Source: Helichrysum umbraculigerum (taxonomy: Eukaryota > Streptophyta > Magnoliopsida > Asterales > Asteraceae). Taken from it: 64,000 bases of DNA. Below the pieces are notes generated by a model. That model searched no databases, had not been told where the DNA came from, and worked only from the letters and a program-made list of their open reading frames with translations. The DNA lies in contig CATIUR010000004.1 in NCBI GenBank assembly GCA_949592205.1, positions 83,427,337-83,491,336 on the forward strand, in the 5' to 3' direction. A program made the translations under genes and the position numbers. Shown here piece after piece: positions 35,920 through 49,347 of this stretch (positions are counted from its first letter, which is position 1; each line of letters opens with the position of its first letter).

Positions 35920-37358
35920 CTTGAAAGAAGTGAAGTCGAGCCCTCGATTATAAAAGAAGCGCTTCTCGGGAGGCAACCCGTGGAATAAATATCCTTTAGT
36001 ATTATTCTATTTTTAAATTCCAAGAGGTGAAGTATCTCTGACTATCTTTCACACTTGGATATACAAAATGCTTTCAAAACGCCGATTCATTTTTAAAACT
36101 AACAGCTTTTACCACATCACTAACTCCAGAATTTAGGAAACATTTTCAAAATGATAAGTCATGTGTTTCGAGCATTCGAGGTACTTGCATGCTACTTTCA
36201 CGCATTATACTCGAACTCGTTTAAAAACACATGTCTTACAAATAATTTGTAGTAGAGAACATCTTTTCACATTCTGGAATAGTGACACTCTTTCGGTAAA
36301 AAGCTATAAATAAGAAGTTGGTTAAAAAGTATATCCAACGTGTTCACACTTACGAGATATTTTCACATGAGAAAGTCAGTGGAGAAAATGAAGAATTGAG
36401 CCATTTTGTACCAAGTGCTCTTCCCAAAAGCCGAATGAACTTCATGGAACTGCCGCAAGAAGGATATCTGGCAAGTACTCTTCTTCAAAGGCAGCATATC
36501 TTCAGACTCTCAGCCTCCTTCCAACATGTTGATAGGGGAGTTCTCTCATTCTTATCCTTGTTTTGATATTGATTATTTTGCTTTATTTTTCAAAGTAGTC
36601 TATGCCATATCCTATACTTATCACTAAGTGTGGGATTCCAACCCAAAACAAACATTTGAGTAACATTTTCCGATATGTTCAAACTCTAAGTGTGGGATTT
36701 TACTTACAATAAAATCTCAACTCAAGAGAACATTAGGGACAATGTTCCTCTAAGTGTGGGATAGCGGTATAGAATACCTTAAGGTCAGATTCTTTCTTCC
36801 AAAAGCAAACTCAGAAAATGTTCCTCAATTTCAAAACGTCACTTTTGCTTAAAATTTTTCCAAATTTTTGAATTAAAATGTCTTGAGAGGAATCATTTTC
36901 ATATATGAGTAGTGTATTTTGGAAAATAAGATTAAATAAGTTAGGGACTTCTTGAGCTGAAATAATGATCTAAAAAGAGCATCGCATGGCTAGGCACATA
37001 CAACCCATACTTGCAGTGAGGTATCTTAAGCCATGAAAAGCATTCATTTTTAATGCTTCACTATTCGTTTGATGAGTGTGTGCCGATGCTTGCATCCGGA
37101 ATTAGAACTTGCTCCTGTTATACATGTCGAGACCACATTGGTCGAGTACCGTACGCGGTATAGGTGCAATCAGAGGAACTTGACATTCCTTAGGATTTAA
37201 CCTCCTTTTTACATATCTCTTCAAGCCCAAAACCCTTCCAACACTCATTTTAAGTGTTGATGATCCGCCTAGAAAACCTTGTTGAGCCTTAACCTTTTCG
37301 TTTCTTTAAAACCCAAACTTTAAACCCATTTCACTTCTACACCCACCAAAACCTTATC
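35920..37358 (+). mobile_element. ATH-3 non-coding region (copy 2)
   Basis: Duplicate of 27781-29219, including the GGGAGGCAACCC stretch (35959-35980) and three CTAAGTGTGGGAT tracts. A handful of substitutions relative to copy 1. Nothing coding that I can support. Confidence 0.85.
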
Positions 37359-37712
37359 TGTAACACCCTCAAATTTCGGTTTGCAGAAGCGGTCGGGTCG
37401 GGTGTTACCAAATTAAATATCACAGCATAAGATACATAATGAACGACTCTAAATGAGACGTTTGAAAATAATTATACATTTACCAAATAGAACGTTTACA
37501 ACGTGGCGAGTTTAATAGAAATTTCAAATACATAATTTGAAAATACAAAAGTAAATGCAAAGTAGTCCCAATTGTTTGAAAATATGCGACTCGAGCTAGC
37601 AAAATCCTGTAGTAATCCTAATCCTGCTGGGCACCTGAGAACACATGCTAAAACAGGTCAGCTATAAAGCTGGTGAGTTCATAGGATTATTAGTTGAAAT
37701 CATGATGTAATA
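37359..37712 (-). mobile_element. LTR-B, first segment (3' terminus on element strand)
   Basis: Starts TGTAACACCCTC. On the minus strand it contains CACCAGCTTTATAGCTGACC, then TTCTCAG|GTGCCC with exon start at 37634. Interrupted by LTR-C, whose TSD TAATA is 37708-37712. Confidence 0.88.
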
Positions 37713-40490
37713 TGTGACACCCGTCAAATTAGGACTAGAAATTAGTTCCTAATCATTATGTAATACATGTAGTTAGTGCTATGTATTAGACTAATTGTAT
37801 GTATCAAAATATATATTGATGAATATATATATATCAGTACTCGATTAGATTTAATCGTTCATTTTAAATCGGCCGAATTCTGATTCAATTATACGGCGTT
37901 GGTAAAAATCAAGTAATTAAGTAACATGGAATTGTTATTTAATACCCTCATAATTATTATATATTATTTTGATAATATATCAAGTATCTCGTATCGTACA
38001 AATCAAACGTCCACGACAAAACTATACATAAATAATGAATTATTATTGAAATTAATAATTATTATTTACATCAGATAAAATAAAACATATTTCGTTTTAT
38101 ATCATTTTACTCAAACGCGACGAAACCAATTATATTATATCCGTCTCTCAAACGTAAAACAAAGATATATTTTTATATCCCATTAAATGTATTTTTATAA
38201 AATACCTCGAATAAAAGTAAAAACGAATTCATTTTTAGAAATTTATCAATTTAAAACATTATACTACTTTTACGATCGGGTACCGAAACACGGGTCAAAA
38301 TACCACGAAAAGGATCGAAGCTCGGATCAACCACCTCCAATAATTGGAGATGGCCGATCCATTTCAATTCATTTCTATCTATCTCTCTGTTCTCTACTCC
38401 CTCTCGTTCCATTTTCATCTAACAACAACAACAACAACAAATTAACAATCACAACAACAACACAAGATCAATATCATCATCGTTGCTGGAATCATCATCA
38501 TCATCGTGATCATCTTCTTCGTTTTTCATCATCATCGTCATCTCCTCACCATTTTAAATACGTAAGGAATCGTTAACCCAAACTTTGTAATTTCGTATTT
38601 AAATACCTTGTATTATCATATAGTAACGTAAGAATAGATGATTGTTGGTTAATTTGCGGATTAGATTTGGTTTGGGTGATTTTTGGAACGACAGACTCGA
38701 ACCAGACCTCGGAATACGGTCGGATTCACGGGAATCTGGCGTATTCCCGCCCAGAAAACATGAACACGGCGTATTCAATGGAATACGGCGTATTCCCGTT
38801 GTTTGCCATGAATACGGTCGGATTCATGGGAATCCGGCGTATTCCCTCTATTTTTAATGAATACGGTCGTATTCAGACGAATACGGCGTATTCCCACCAA
38901 ATGTCACCAATCCGGCGGATTCAAGGGAATCCGGCGGATTCCCCCTATATATTTCATGATCCAACGGATCAATAAACTAGCCCTGCGAATTCTAGCTAAA
39001 ACAGAACATGTAAATTTTCGAAAACGTCGACGATTTCACAAGTTAAAACAGGGTAGCTTCTCGATGAAAAATTTATTATAACGGATTGAGCTCAAATTCG
39101 CACGGTTATTCGAAAACAGCCAAATGATCAAAGCTAAGTACCTTAGCCTAGTCGGTTTTAGGCCATCCGGGGTCGTTTAGGGCCCGAAAATGGCATATTA
39201 CTGTTTTCAGACTCGTACCAAATTTTGTAAATTATGAAATAAAGTGTAACGGGTATACTGAACTTGATTAACAACTAAACTTATACGATACGACTATTAC
39301 TCTAAACACATATACTTTTCTAAGTACAACAAATCATGCAAAATAATAATAGTTTGAAATTATTATTACAAGCCGTCACCAACGACCCGTATACATTTTC
39401 AAAACTCAAACCTAATCGACAACCAAAGTATTTGGTCAAAACTAGTTGAGGGAACAACTAGCATAGATGGTCCGTAGAGTCATCTAATCAATCAAAACTT
39501 TGCGCGTTTGATACGCCCGGCAAGTTTTAAGAATCTAATCATTTATCAAAACCTCGCGCGTCTAAGACGCCCTGCAGGTTCAGTCGTTGTAACGACATCA
39601 AATCATTGTGAATCATCATAATTGTTGGCTAACAATTCATTAGGCTCAGGTGAGTCTCATAGCCCCTTTTTAAATGCTTTTACCTAGGGGTGAGATACAT
39701 GCTCTGTTTTGTTTTACATGTGAACGCAAGTATCAAATTATCACGTATGCTGCATGAGTTGTTTTCATCTAATCAATCTAAGTCCTCTGAAGCATAGTTC
39801 TGTTAATATGATTTAGCGTGAATGTTAGTGTATGGTACCATATGGGATTGACAATCCCCGTCCGAGTTAGCAAGCACTAACCTGTCAAACGGACGCATTA
39901 TCATTTGTTCAAACGTATGTTGATTAGGCATACGCATAGAGGCACCCTCGATCAGGCACTTGATAGTGATCCTGACCCCCCAGTTAAGCTCAGACTATGT
40001 GCTCATGTTAGTTGTATCAATCTTTACTTATTTGTTTAATTACAAATATTCATGTGATACTCATATTCCAATTATTTACATGCTTTGTAAATCGAATCAT
40101 TAAATCTTGCGGTTCACAAATCATATATTATCATATCAAACCTGTGAGCTCACCAGCTTTATAGCTGACCTTTTAGCATGTTATCTCAGGTACTCAGCAG
40201 TTAGTTGGACTGCCCATCAGGATACTGTAGCTCGAGTCGCATGCAATCATATAAACATCAAGAGATTTCCTTGCATTTCTATATTTTGCTAAAATTAGAT
40301 ATGTGTTAGAATCTCTCAAATATCTATGCGAACTCGTCTTTTGTAAAACATATGTAGACTTTTACGTTAATCAATGTATTTGTAAAACGACGCATGTAGT
40401 GGTCGTTCATTATGTATCTATGTGCTTTGTGTATTGATTAGTAACACCCAAAGTATGCTTCCGCGATTCATTAAATTTGGGGGTGTTACA
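37713..40490 (+). mobile_element. Solo LTR-C, intact
   Basis: 2778 bp from TGTGACACCCG to GGGGTGTTACA, flanked by TAATA (37708-37712, 40491-40495). It has no internal region. Signals in order: CTCCAATAATTGGAG palindrome (38335-38349), CT-rich leader, donor-like GTAAGG (38562), palindrome array (38710-38945), GGCTAAC...GCTCAG|GTGAGT (39629-39655) and GCTGACC...TATCTCAG|GTACTC (40164-40195). Its start and end resemble TEK-2, so it is a related family. Confidence 0.93.
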
Positions 40491-40495
40491 TAATA

Positions 40496-42699
40496 AAACC
40501 CTGTATGTTTTGAAGAGTCGTTTCAAATTCAGCCATTTTGATAAGTATTATATTGAAGTTTGTAACACCAATGTGTATACGTCTAATCGAGGTATCTCAT
40601 ACCTAAGTGTTCGAGTCATGTACCTAAGTACATATACATAAGTATGGCAATCCATGCCTTTATTTCTTAACAGGTAGTTGTGTCTACAGACGTTAGGTAG
40701 TACATGCCTATGACTATTGATTTATTGTATGACCACGTCATATGGTAACAAGTAATTGTAGGTCCGCAAAACTATGATTGAACATATATGATGTGTTGCA
40801 TCCAGCAACAAGTGATTGTAGATCCGCAGATCTATGTTTGAAATGTTTAGCGTGTCCGTATACCCAATTAGCATAAGCTAACCCGGACTTGAATTGAGCT
40901 AACTGCCTCGAGAGGTACCCTCACCGACCCGTTAACTTATTGTGAATCCCGAGTATCACTCGCTGATCCATTAATTTTGTTGAAATTGTGTCCACTGCAA
41001 TACCGTGGTTTCGTTTTGTGCCCACTTTACCGTGGCATCATTTGGTGCCAACTGCAATACCGCGGCATCGTTTTTGGATTGCTCGCAAGCAATGTGTGAT
41101 TGAGCTGGTAGTACAATGACATGCCCAACTAAGTTGTTTGAGAGCCAGCAGTGCTCGACATGCCTGACTAAGTTGATCATATAATTGTATGTATACTAAT
41201 ATACATATGTGAATTGTAGGTAGCACCGAGTGCTCGTGATGATGTATCAGTATGTAGGTATATATATGTAACAATCATGCCACGCATGAAAATAGTTGAT
41301 TGTATCTAGTTATGTATGAACAAATACTTAGATATTAAATAGCAAGTTGAACCTAGGTATGGATGCTCATCACCTAGTTGAGCTGTATTAGTATAAAGAA
41401 TCTATACTAACGTGGGATAATATTGTATACTCCTAGCCTAAAGCCTAGCAAGTATATATATCGGAGTCTTGGGAAGATGTTCACGTAAGTCCAGTTCCCG
41501 TTCTAGTGATAATGAAGAGTGTCGACAATTTTAGTTCCTATAGAATAACTAAACTTGTGACAGTATAGATGTTGTCCAGTGTAGGTAGAACTAACTAGTT
41601 CTAATGTATTCAATGATATTGTCCTGCGACAATATGGCCAAAGAATTGTGATAACTAAATCAGGTTATGTGTTGGTAATCGTTTTCCCAACAACCTAACA
41701 GGGTACGATTGCAACCTATCTAGGTTAAGTATTGATATTGTTCTAAGACAAAATTAAGGGTGTAATTCCTAAGTATTACACATTTTGTATTACATACAGT
41801 AATATAAATAGTTGTGAATTATAAACGAATTTTTAATATAATTCGAAAACAGTAATTGAGCATGTGTTTCACCCCGAAAACTATAAAACGATTGAAAGAG
41901 TGGGGCTATGAAACTCACCTGAGAAGTTAGCGTCCTAGTGTAACGAGTCGTGCCAAGTATAATCTCCTAGTGTCCTAAACATGAGAGATTTCGTATGTTT
42001 GTAAGTGCGGTTCGTTATTGATGATTCGTAATAATAATTCATATTATTATTAGGTTTGAGCTTTCGTATACTTTATAAAGTATATTTGTTTTGACTATAA
42101 GTCGTATCATATTTAAATTGTCATTTGAAAACGTTTCCCGACACTTAGAAAGATGTGGCTGTTTTCTGTTTTCTGCGACATAACATGCGACACAAAAATT
42201 TGGTCGTGCGACACAAGGGTTGTGTCACATAGAGTGCGACACAAGAGCTCTGCGACACAGTGGTTGTGTCGCAAAAGCTTGCGATGCTGATTCAACAGCG
42301 ACATAAGGGTTGTGTCGTATAAGGTTTACGACACAAAATGCGACATAGCGTACGACATAAGATACGACACAAACGGATTTATGCGACACAACATGCGACA
42401 CAAGCGTTGTGTCGCAAAGATGAACACCAGCCCAGAAACCAGCGACTGTCGCGTTTTTCCGATCAAAATCAAAAATCAAATGCATTTTTGAGCTGTAAAA
42501 TCATGTTTTCTTTGTTGTTTAGGTTATAACTAAGTTGTGTAAACATTATTACACCAAAACATTACACCAAAATGATTAAATGTAAAAATTTAGAAATTTC
42601 TTACAATTGTAAATCGAGGCCAAACGAGGAAGAAAACGAGGGTGTTGCCTTTGTTAATGTTGTTCCTCTCTTGATGGTGGTTCCGAAAATGTTGGTGAT
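40496..42699 (-). mobile_element. LTR-B, middle segment
   Basis: Non-coding. On the minus strand: donor-like GTAAGA at 42604, palindrome array 42173-42419, GCTAACTTCTCAG|GTGAGT at 41919/41918, then AT-rich sequence with several loosely repeated phrases (for example AGCAACAAGTAATTGTAGGTCCGC variants near 40750-40830). Small frames over these arrays are not genes. The right end carries GTGAT (42695-42699), the TSD of complex D. Confidence 0.85.
42173..42419. repeat. Palindrome array of LTR-B (TGCGACACAA/TTGTGTCGCA)
   Basis: GCGACACAA arms in both orientations, up to about 10 bp, with degenerate members (TACGACACAA, GCGACATAA). The arm sequence is the same as in TEK-2 although the rest of the two LTRs is diverged. 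Confidence 0.82.
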
Positions 42700-43178
42700 T
42701 GTCACACCCCCAATTTCATGATTTGCGGAAGCGACGTTTTGGGTGTGACTAATCAATATACAAAGCACCAAAGTATAAGCAAACGACTCTACATGAGACG
42801 TTTATAAATATTACAAAAGTAATACAAGTTTTGAGTGAAAGTTTACAACATAATAGCGAGTTCGCAAAAGTAGTTTTGAAGATTTTAATACATAATCATT
42901 ATACAAAATATAATGCAAGAAAATCTTCATGCCAAAATGGATGCATGCGACTCGTGAGTAGATAGCTTATCCTGAGGGCCATCCTACTACTGCTGATCAC
43001 CTGAGAATACAACGCTAAAAGGGTCAGCTATAAAGCTGGTGAATCTCACAGGTTTAACATGAACATTGATGTGATCAATATGATTATCTGACGATAATAA
43101 AATGTTATAATTGAACAGTGATTTAAACAGTTTACTCAATCAATGATTTAACCATTTAAGGTTACGAAATAATGATTT

Positions 43179-43632
43179 GAACCAACGCAGGTTCCCCAAA
43201 CAACCATGAAACCAACGCAGGTTTTCTAAACAATGATTTAACAATTTAGTTTTCAAAACAATAATGAAACCAACGCAGGTTTCCTAAACAATGATTAAAC
43301 AGTTTAGTTTTCAAAACAATGATGAAACCAATTAAGTTTTCAAAACAATGATGAAACCAACGCAGGTTTCGAAATAATGATTTAAACTATGGTGAAACCA
43401 ACGCAGGTTTCGTAACATTCAACAAACCAACGCAGGTTTTAGAACAACATTAAATTTAACAATGATGAAACCAACGCAGGTTTCGTAATATTGAACAAAC
43501 CAACGCAGGTTTTCGAACAATATGAAATTTAACAATGATGAAACCAACGCAGGTTTCGTAATATTGAACAAACCAACGCAGGTTTTTGAACAATAATAAA
43601 TTTAACAATGATGAAACCAACGCAGGTTTCGA
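43179..43632. repeat. AAACC-AACGCA-GGTTT tandem array in LTR1
   Basis: About a dozen copies of a 16-bp inverted repeat with 5-bp arms and a constant 6-base AACGCA centre, separated by AT-rich spacers. Homologous arrays are at about 47365-47818 and 51580-52033. It lies between AG|GTGAGT and the acceptor-like site, hence inside the predicted second intron part. Confidence 0.88.
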
Positions 43633-44170
43633 AATAATGATTTAACAATGATAATCAAGACCAAATAATGGTAGTCAAACAATGTAACTAATATAGTTAT
43701 CTGAACTAAATAATCATTTAATTCCTTGAGTTAATTCTCAAATTAACTAATCAAATAACATATGATCACGAAAACATGTAAGCATTGTATCTCACCCCAA
43801 TATTTAAAACAGTAAAAATGGGGCTGTGAGACTCACCTGAGCCTATCCGAGCAATGAATATATCCTACATGGAATAGACAACCTCTGAAATCCCTTAGAG
43901 TCCTAAACACGCGAGAATGTACGAGTGTAAGTGAATACTTTAAATTATTTGTTCGTTTGATTATTTGAGTTCAAAGTATTCGCCTCGTATTTACGTTTGG
44001 AGATTTGTATAATGTGCGGCCCGTTGGTGTCGGGTTGAAATTATATTTCCAAAAATATAATTATGTTCGTTTCGTATAAAATAATTGTAAAATCTTGTAT
44101 CGTATCGTTTACAATTTATCCGTAGGTGTATTAGATTAATACTTGGTGAAAAATGTAATCTGGTTTGGCT

Positions 44171-44320
44171 TGGATCCGCCGGGTCCCTTGGGAATCCGCC
44201 GGATCCCTTGGGAATCCGCTTGATCCGCCGGATCCCTTGGGAATCCGCCGGATCCCTTGGGAATCCAGAACCTGATCCGCCGGATCCCTTGGGAATCCGC
44301 CGGATCCCTGGGGAATCCAG
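44171..44320. repeat. GGATCC/CCGCCGG palindrome array, 6 units
   Basis: Units combine ATCCG-C-CGGAT with TCCC-TT-GGGA. LTR2 (48358-48534) has 7 units, one with CCGCCAAAT, and LTR3 (52573-52770) has 8. The copy-number steps account for most of the length difference between the three LTRs. Confidence 0.88.
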
Positions 44321-45132
44321 CCCCTGTTCGTGCAGATCATCACCAAATCAATTCTTACTTAATTTCTAACCAAATTTCCGCATATAGAACACTAATACAT
44401 GATAGTTTAAGTATTATAAACACAAATTTATAATAAATTGGTAAGTGTTCTTACAATTTGATGATTTGGACCAAAATGGAAATGATGATGATGAACGATG
44501 AAGATGATGATGATTATGATGATGAAGATGATGATGAATTTGATGCTAAATCTTGTTGTTGTTAATTGTTGTTGTGGTTTGGAGTTGTAACCGAGAGAAC
44601 GAGAGAGAGCAGAGTGTTCGTGTATGTGTATTTTACATTATTGGAGTCGGGTATATACACCGGCTCCAATAATTGATATTGGTGGGTATTTGATACCCGT
44701 GTTCGCGTACCCGATCGTTATTTAGTAAAATGTTTTCAAACAATAAATTTCTAAAATTTAAATCGTATAAGTTTTTATTTGAAGTATTTCACAAAAATAC
44801 TTTTAATGTGATACTAAATTATATCGTTGTTTCACTTTGAACTTACGGATAGTTTTAATTATCCAAAAAGAGTTTTGCAAATTTTCTGAGTATCGTAATA
44901 TTATTTCTGTTAATAATATTCTATTGGAGATGTTTTGGGACAACTTTTATTTTTATGTTTTCTGAGTGGTTTCAGATTTGTTTGCGTTGTGATTATCAAA
45001 TAATCATTTCGTGTGTTATATATATAGTTATATATATATTATCCGAATACTTTGTTTTTGATTCGTATCGAATACAAATAATTAAAGTTTAATTTGGCCC
45101 CTAATTTTGGCCCTTTTTGACCGGGTGTCACA

Positions 45133-46885
45133 TTCTCCCCTTGTTAGGAGAATTTCGTCCCGAAATTCAAGTGAAACCTAGATTCACGTGTTTCTAAGGC
45201 CGACTATGTGATATGTCTAATACTAAGACATCCGATTTATCCTTCTCCCCTTGTTAGGTTTAAACCTACTGATCTCAAATGAATAATGGAGAAGTCCGAT
45301 TCTTTACCCGCCCGTTACCTACATAACAGGGTCGGTCCGTATTACCAAGTGTCACTATGATTTGGATTTATAATCCACCGAATTCAATGAGTTCCTATGG
45401 TGTTCTTATAGTTCAATGTAACTATCAACACTGACATAATGTACACATGCCCTATATTAACAAATATAGTGTTTCGATTCTTATCCAATGTTTTGTCACT
45501 AACGTGATAACCATGTTCCGACTAGATCACCGCAGTGATAATCAATTTATATGCCACAACATGCATGCCTAGCCATATACTGTTTTAGCTAATTGAATAC
45601 TGTAGCACATATTTTCACTGATACATTCATGTTTAGGAAAACGGTGAGTTTCCTTCAACAATGATTCCAACAAGATGGCCTATTCGCCTATGTATATCAA
45701 TAATGATATCCAAATTACCGCTCTAGACCAAAAAGCCTAGCCATTGAATTCTAAGGTGTAATCACGTTTTACACTATCTGATTTGATTAACCACAATTTG
45801 TTAATCCTATTGTTCATTAACTGTATAAGGGAATAAAATGGTCGTTATGCCTGATTTAAAAACTCATGTAATAAATAACGTAGTTCATGAAGTAGAGACA
45901 AAATAGTTTGTAAAACATAGTTACAAATCATAGTCCAAATCTTATTTTAAAATGTAGTACGATTCACATGTTAAAACCATAGTAGAAATCAATGTTTAAC
46001 TCCCTAAGTTTTCAAAGTTTGTCAGAATTTTTAAAGTTGTCAGAGTTTTCAAAGTTGGCACATATGCCAAATCAAAGTATGCCATTTGTAAAACCGAAGT
46101 TTAACCATAGAAGGAATCGTAGTTGAAAATTATTAAACATATGTATCCAAAGATTTCAAGAGTCAAATTTTTCAAAAATGCCGGAAGCTATTACCTCCGG
46201 AGGGATATTTTCAAAATTGGTTCGTCATTCGACGCAGGGTTATCCATTGTGTGGTTGCCGGTTTGAGAGAATTGGTTAGGAATGATAGGAAAAGATCTCA
46301 ATCCTAAGAGGAATATTGATTTTGATCGTTAAGCATAACGACGGATGAAGAACAAGATTTTCTATCCTTACCGGAGTAAGACTCTCTCGAAGAGATGACC
46401 CTCTACACCTATGGCACATCCCGGTACTATTTTTCCTGATTCGATCCACTTACGACCGGTAAGTTCTTATGATTTATTCAAGGCCCTATCATATATCTAC
46501 CATATATAATAGCCTAAAATATATTCCAAGTCCAAGGCATATCCATATATATATATATACATTATATATATATAATAGCTTAATCATATACGCACATACC
46601 ATATACACGTATATATCCGCCTAGTTGTGTCTAGCACAAAACAATTTGAGTCCCGGTTCTCTCGTGGTCAGAGTCTACTATTGTCTTCCTGTTCGACATA
46701 ACCCCTTTCAGACTTCACATCATCTTCATTTAATTGTACATAGTTAGCTAGGCTATGTTAAATTAAATTCGTATGATGTAATTTCTGAACAAGTTATACC
46801 TAATGAGGAATACAGCCTAACGGTTATAGTCTAGGCCCACTAAATGCAACCTAGTTCGCTATAACCTTAGGCTCTGATACCAATC
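45133..46885 (-). mobile_element. Complex D internal region 1 (non-coding)
   Basis: 1753 bp. On the minus strand: PBS TGGTATCAGAGC (46882-46871), a leader of about 300 nt clearly similar to that of TEK-2, then AT-rich non-coding DNA and the PPT block AATTTCG-GGA-CGAAATT (45167-45151) with AAGGGGAGAA before the LTR. No ORF of note, so it cannot move by itself. Confidence 0.9.
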
Positions 46886-49347
46886 TGTCACACCCCCAAT
46901 TTCATGATTTGCGGAAGCGACGTTTTGGGTGTGACTAATCAATATACAAAGCACCAAAGTATAAGCAAACGACTCTACATGAGACGTTTATAAATATTAC
47001 AAAAGTAATACAAGTTTTGAGTGAAAGTTTACAACATAATAGCGAGTTCGCAAAAGTAGTTTTGAAGATTTTAATACATAATCATTATACAAAATATAAT
47101 GCAAGAAAATCTTCATGCCAAAATGGATGCATGCGACTCGTGAGTAGATAGCTTATCCTGAGGGCCATCCAACTACTGCTGATCACCTGAGAATACAACG
47201 CTAAAAGGGTCAGCTATAAAGCTGGTGAATCTCACAGGTTTAACATGAAGATTGATGTGATCAATATGATTATCTGACGATAATAAAATGTTATAATTGA
47301 ACAGTGATTTAAACAGTTTACTCAATCAATGATTTAACCATTTAAGGTTACGAAATAATGATTTGAACCAACGCAGGTTCCCCAAACAACCATGAAACCA
47401 ACGCAGGTTTTCTAAACAATGATTTAACAATTTAGTTTTCAAAACAATAATGAAACCAACGCAGGTTTCCTAAACAATGATTAAACAGTTTAGTTTTCAA
47501 AACAATGATGAAACCAATTAAGTTTTCAAAACAATGATAAAACCAACGCAGGTTTCGAAATAATGATTTAAACTATGGTGAAACCAACGCAGGTTTCGTA
47601 ACATTCAACAAACCAACGCAGGTTTTAGAACAACATTAAATTTAACAATGATGAAACCAACGCAGGTTTCGTAATATTGAACAAACCAACGCAGGTTTTC
47701 GATCAATATGAAATTTAACAATGATGAAACCAACGCAGGTTTCGTAATATTGAACAAACCAACGCAGGTTTTTGAACAATAATAAATTTAACAATGATGA
47801 AACCAACGCAGGTTTCGAAATAATGATTTAACAATGATAATCAAGACCAAATAATGGTAGTCAAACAATGTAACTAATATAGTTATCTGAACTAAATAAT
47901 CATTTAATTCCTTGAGTTAATTCTCAAATTAACTAATCAAATAACATATGATCACGAAAACATGTAAGCATTGTATCTCACCCCAATATTTAAAACAGTA
48001 AAAATGGGGCTGTGAGACTCACCTGAGCCTATCCGAGCAATGAATATATCCTACATGGAATAGACAACCTCTGAAATCCCTTAGAGTCCTAAACACACGA
48101 GATTGTACGAGTGTAAGTGAATACTTTAAATTATTTGTTCGTTTGATTATTTGAGTTCAAAGTATTCGCCTCGTATTTACGTTTGGAGATTTGTATAATG
48201 TGCGGCCCGTTGGTGTCGGGTTGAAATTATATTTCCAAAAATATAATTATGTTCGTTTCGTATAAAATAATTGTAAAATCTTGTATCGTATCGTTTACAA
48301 TTAATCCGTAGGTGTATTAGATTAATACTTGGTGAAAAATGTAATCTGGTTTGGCTTGGATCCGCCGGATCCCTTGGGAATCCGCCGGATCCCTTGGGAA
48401 TCCACATGATCCGCCGGATCCCTTGGGAATCCGCTTGATCCGCCAAATCCCTTGGGAATCCGCCGGATCCCTTGGGAATCCAGAACCTGATCCGCCGGAT
48501 CCCTTGGGAATCCGCCGGATCCCTGGGGAATCCAGCCCCTGTTCGTGCAGATCATCACCAAATCAATTCTAACCTAATTTCTAACCAAATTTCCGCATAT
48601 AGAACACTAATACATGATAGTTTAAGTATTATAAACACAAATTTATAATAAATTGGTAAGTGTTCTTACAATTTGATGATTTGGACCAAAATGGAAATGA
48701 TGATGATGAACGATGAAGATGATGATGATTATGATGATGAAGATGATGATGAATTTGATGCTAAATCTTGTTGTTGTTAATTGTTGTTGTGGTTTGGAGT
48801 TGTAACCGAGAGAACGAGAGAGAGCAGAGTGTTCGTGTATGTGTATTTTACATTATTGGAGTCGGGTATATACACCGGCTCCAATAATTGATATTGGTGG
48901 GTATTTGATACCCGTGTTCGCGTACCCGATCGTTATTTAGTAAAATGTTTTCAAACAATAAATTTCTAAAATTTAAATCGTATAAGTTTTTATTTGAAGT
49001 ATTTCACAAAAATACTTTTAATGTGATACTAAATTATATCGTTGTTTCACTTTGAACTTAAGGATAGTTTTAATTATCCAAAAAGAGTTTTGCAAATTTT
49101 CTGAGTATCGTAATATTATTTCTGTTAATAATATTCTATTGGAGATGTTTTGGGACAACTTTTATTTTTATATTTTCTGAGTGGTTTCAGATTTGTTTGC
49201 GTTGTGATTATCAAATAATCATTTCGTGTGTTATATATATAGTTATATATATATTATCCGAATACTTTGTTTTTGATTCGTATCGAATACAAATAATTAA
49301 AGTTTAATTTGGCCCCTAATTTTGGCCCTTTTTTACCGGGTGTCACA
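46886..49347 (-). mobile_element. Complex D LTR2
   Basis: 2462 bp, same signals as LTR1, with 7 palindrome units. It serves as 5' LTR of the left unit and 3' LTR of the right unit. Confidence 0.92.

Larger units (their letters stand above)
31567..39705. repeat. Segmental tandem duplication, copy 2
   Basis: 8139 bp. The junction at 31566/31567 joins LTR-C sequence (ATACATGCTCTGT) directly to LTR-A array sequence (CAGGTAGGGAC), with a 3-base TGT shared by both parents. At 39705 copy 2 continues into the uninterrupted LTR-C (TTTGTTTTACATG). Confidence 0.93.
42700..45132 (-). mobile_element. Complex D LTR1
   Basis: 2433 bp, TGTCACACCCCC to GGGTGTCACA on the plus strand. On the minus strand: TATA-containing inverted repeat (arms ATTATTGGAG, 44637-44673), CT-rich leader, (ATG)n-type leader repeat, donor-like GTAAGA at 44454, array with 6 CCGCCGGATCCC units, CTCAG|GTGAGT at 43837/43836, AAACC-GGTTT array, and CTCAG|GTGATC with exon start 43000. 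Confidence 0.92.

Noticed and set aside
43179..43632. CRISPR-like array (short palindromic repeats with spacers)
   Set aside because: Spacers are AT-rich and similar to one another, the setting is a plant LTR, and no cas-like genes exist.
44131..44346. RDPADSQGIRRI-type repeat ORFs in complex D LTRs, also at 48177-48572 and 52392-52796
   Set aside because: Translations of the GGATCC palindrome array; length follows unit number.
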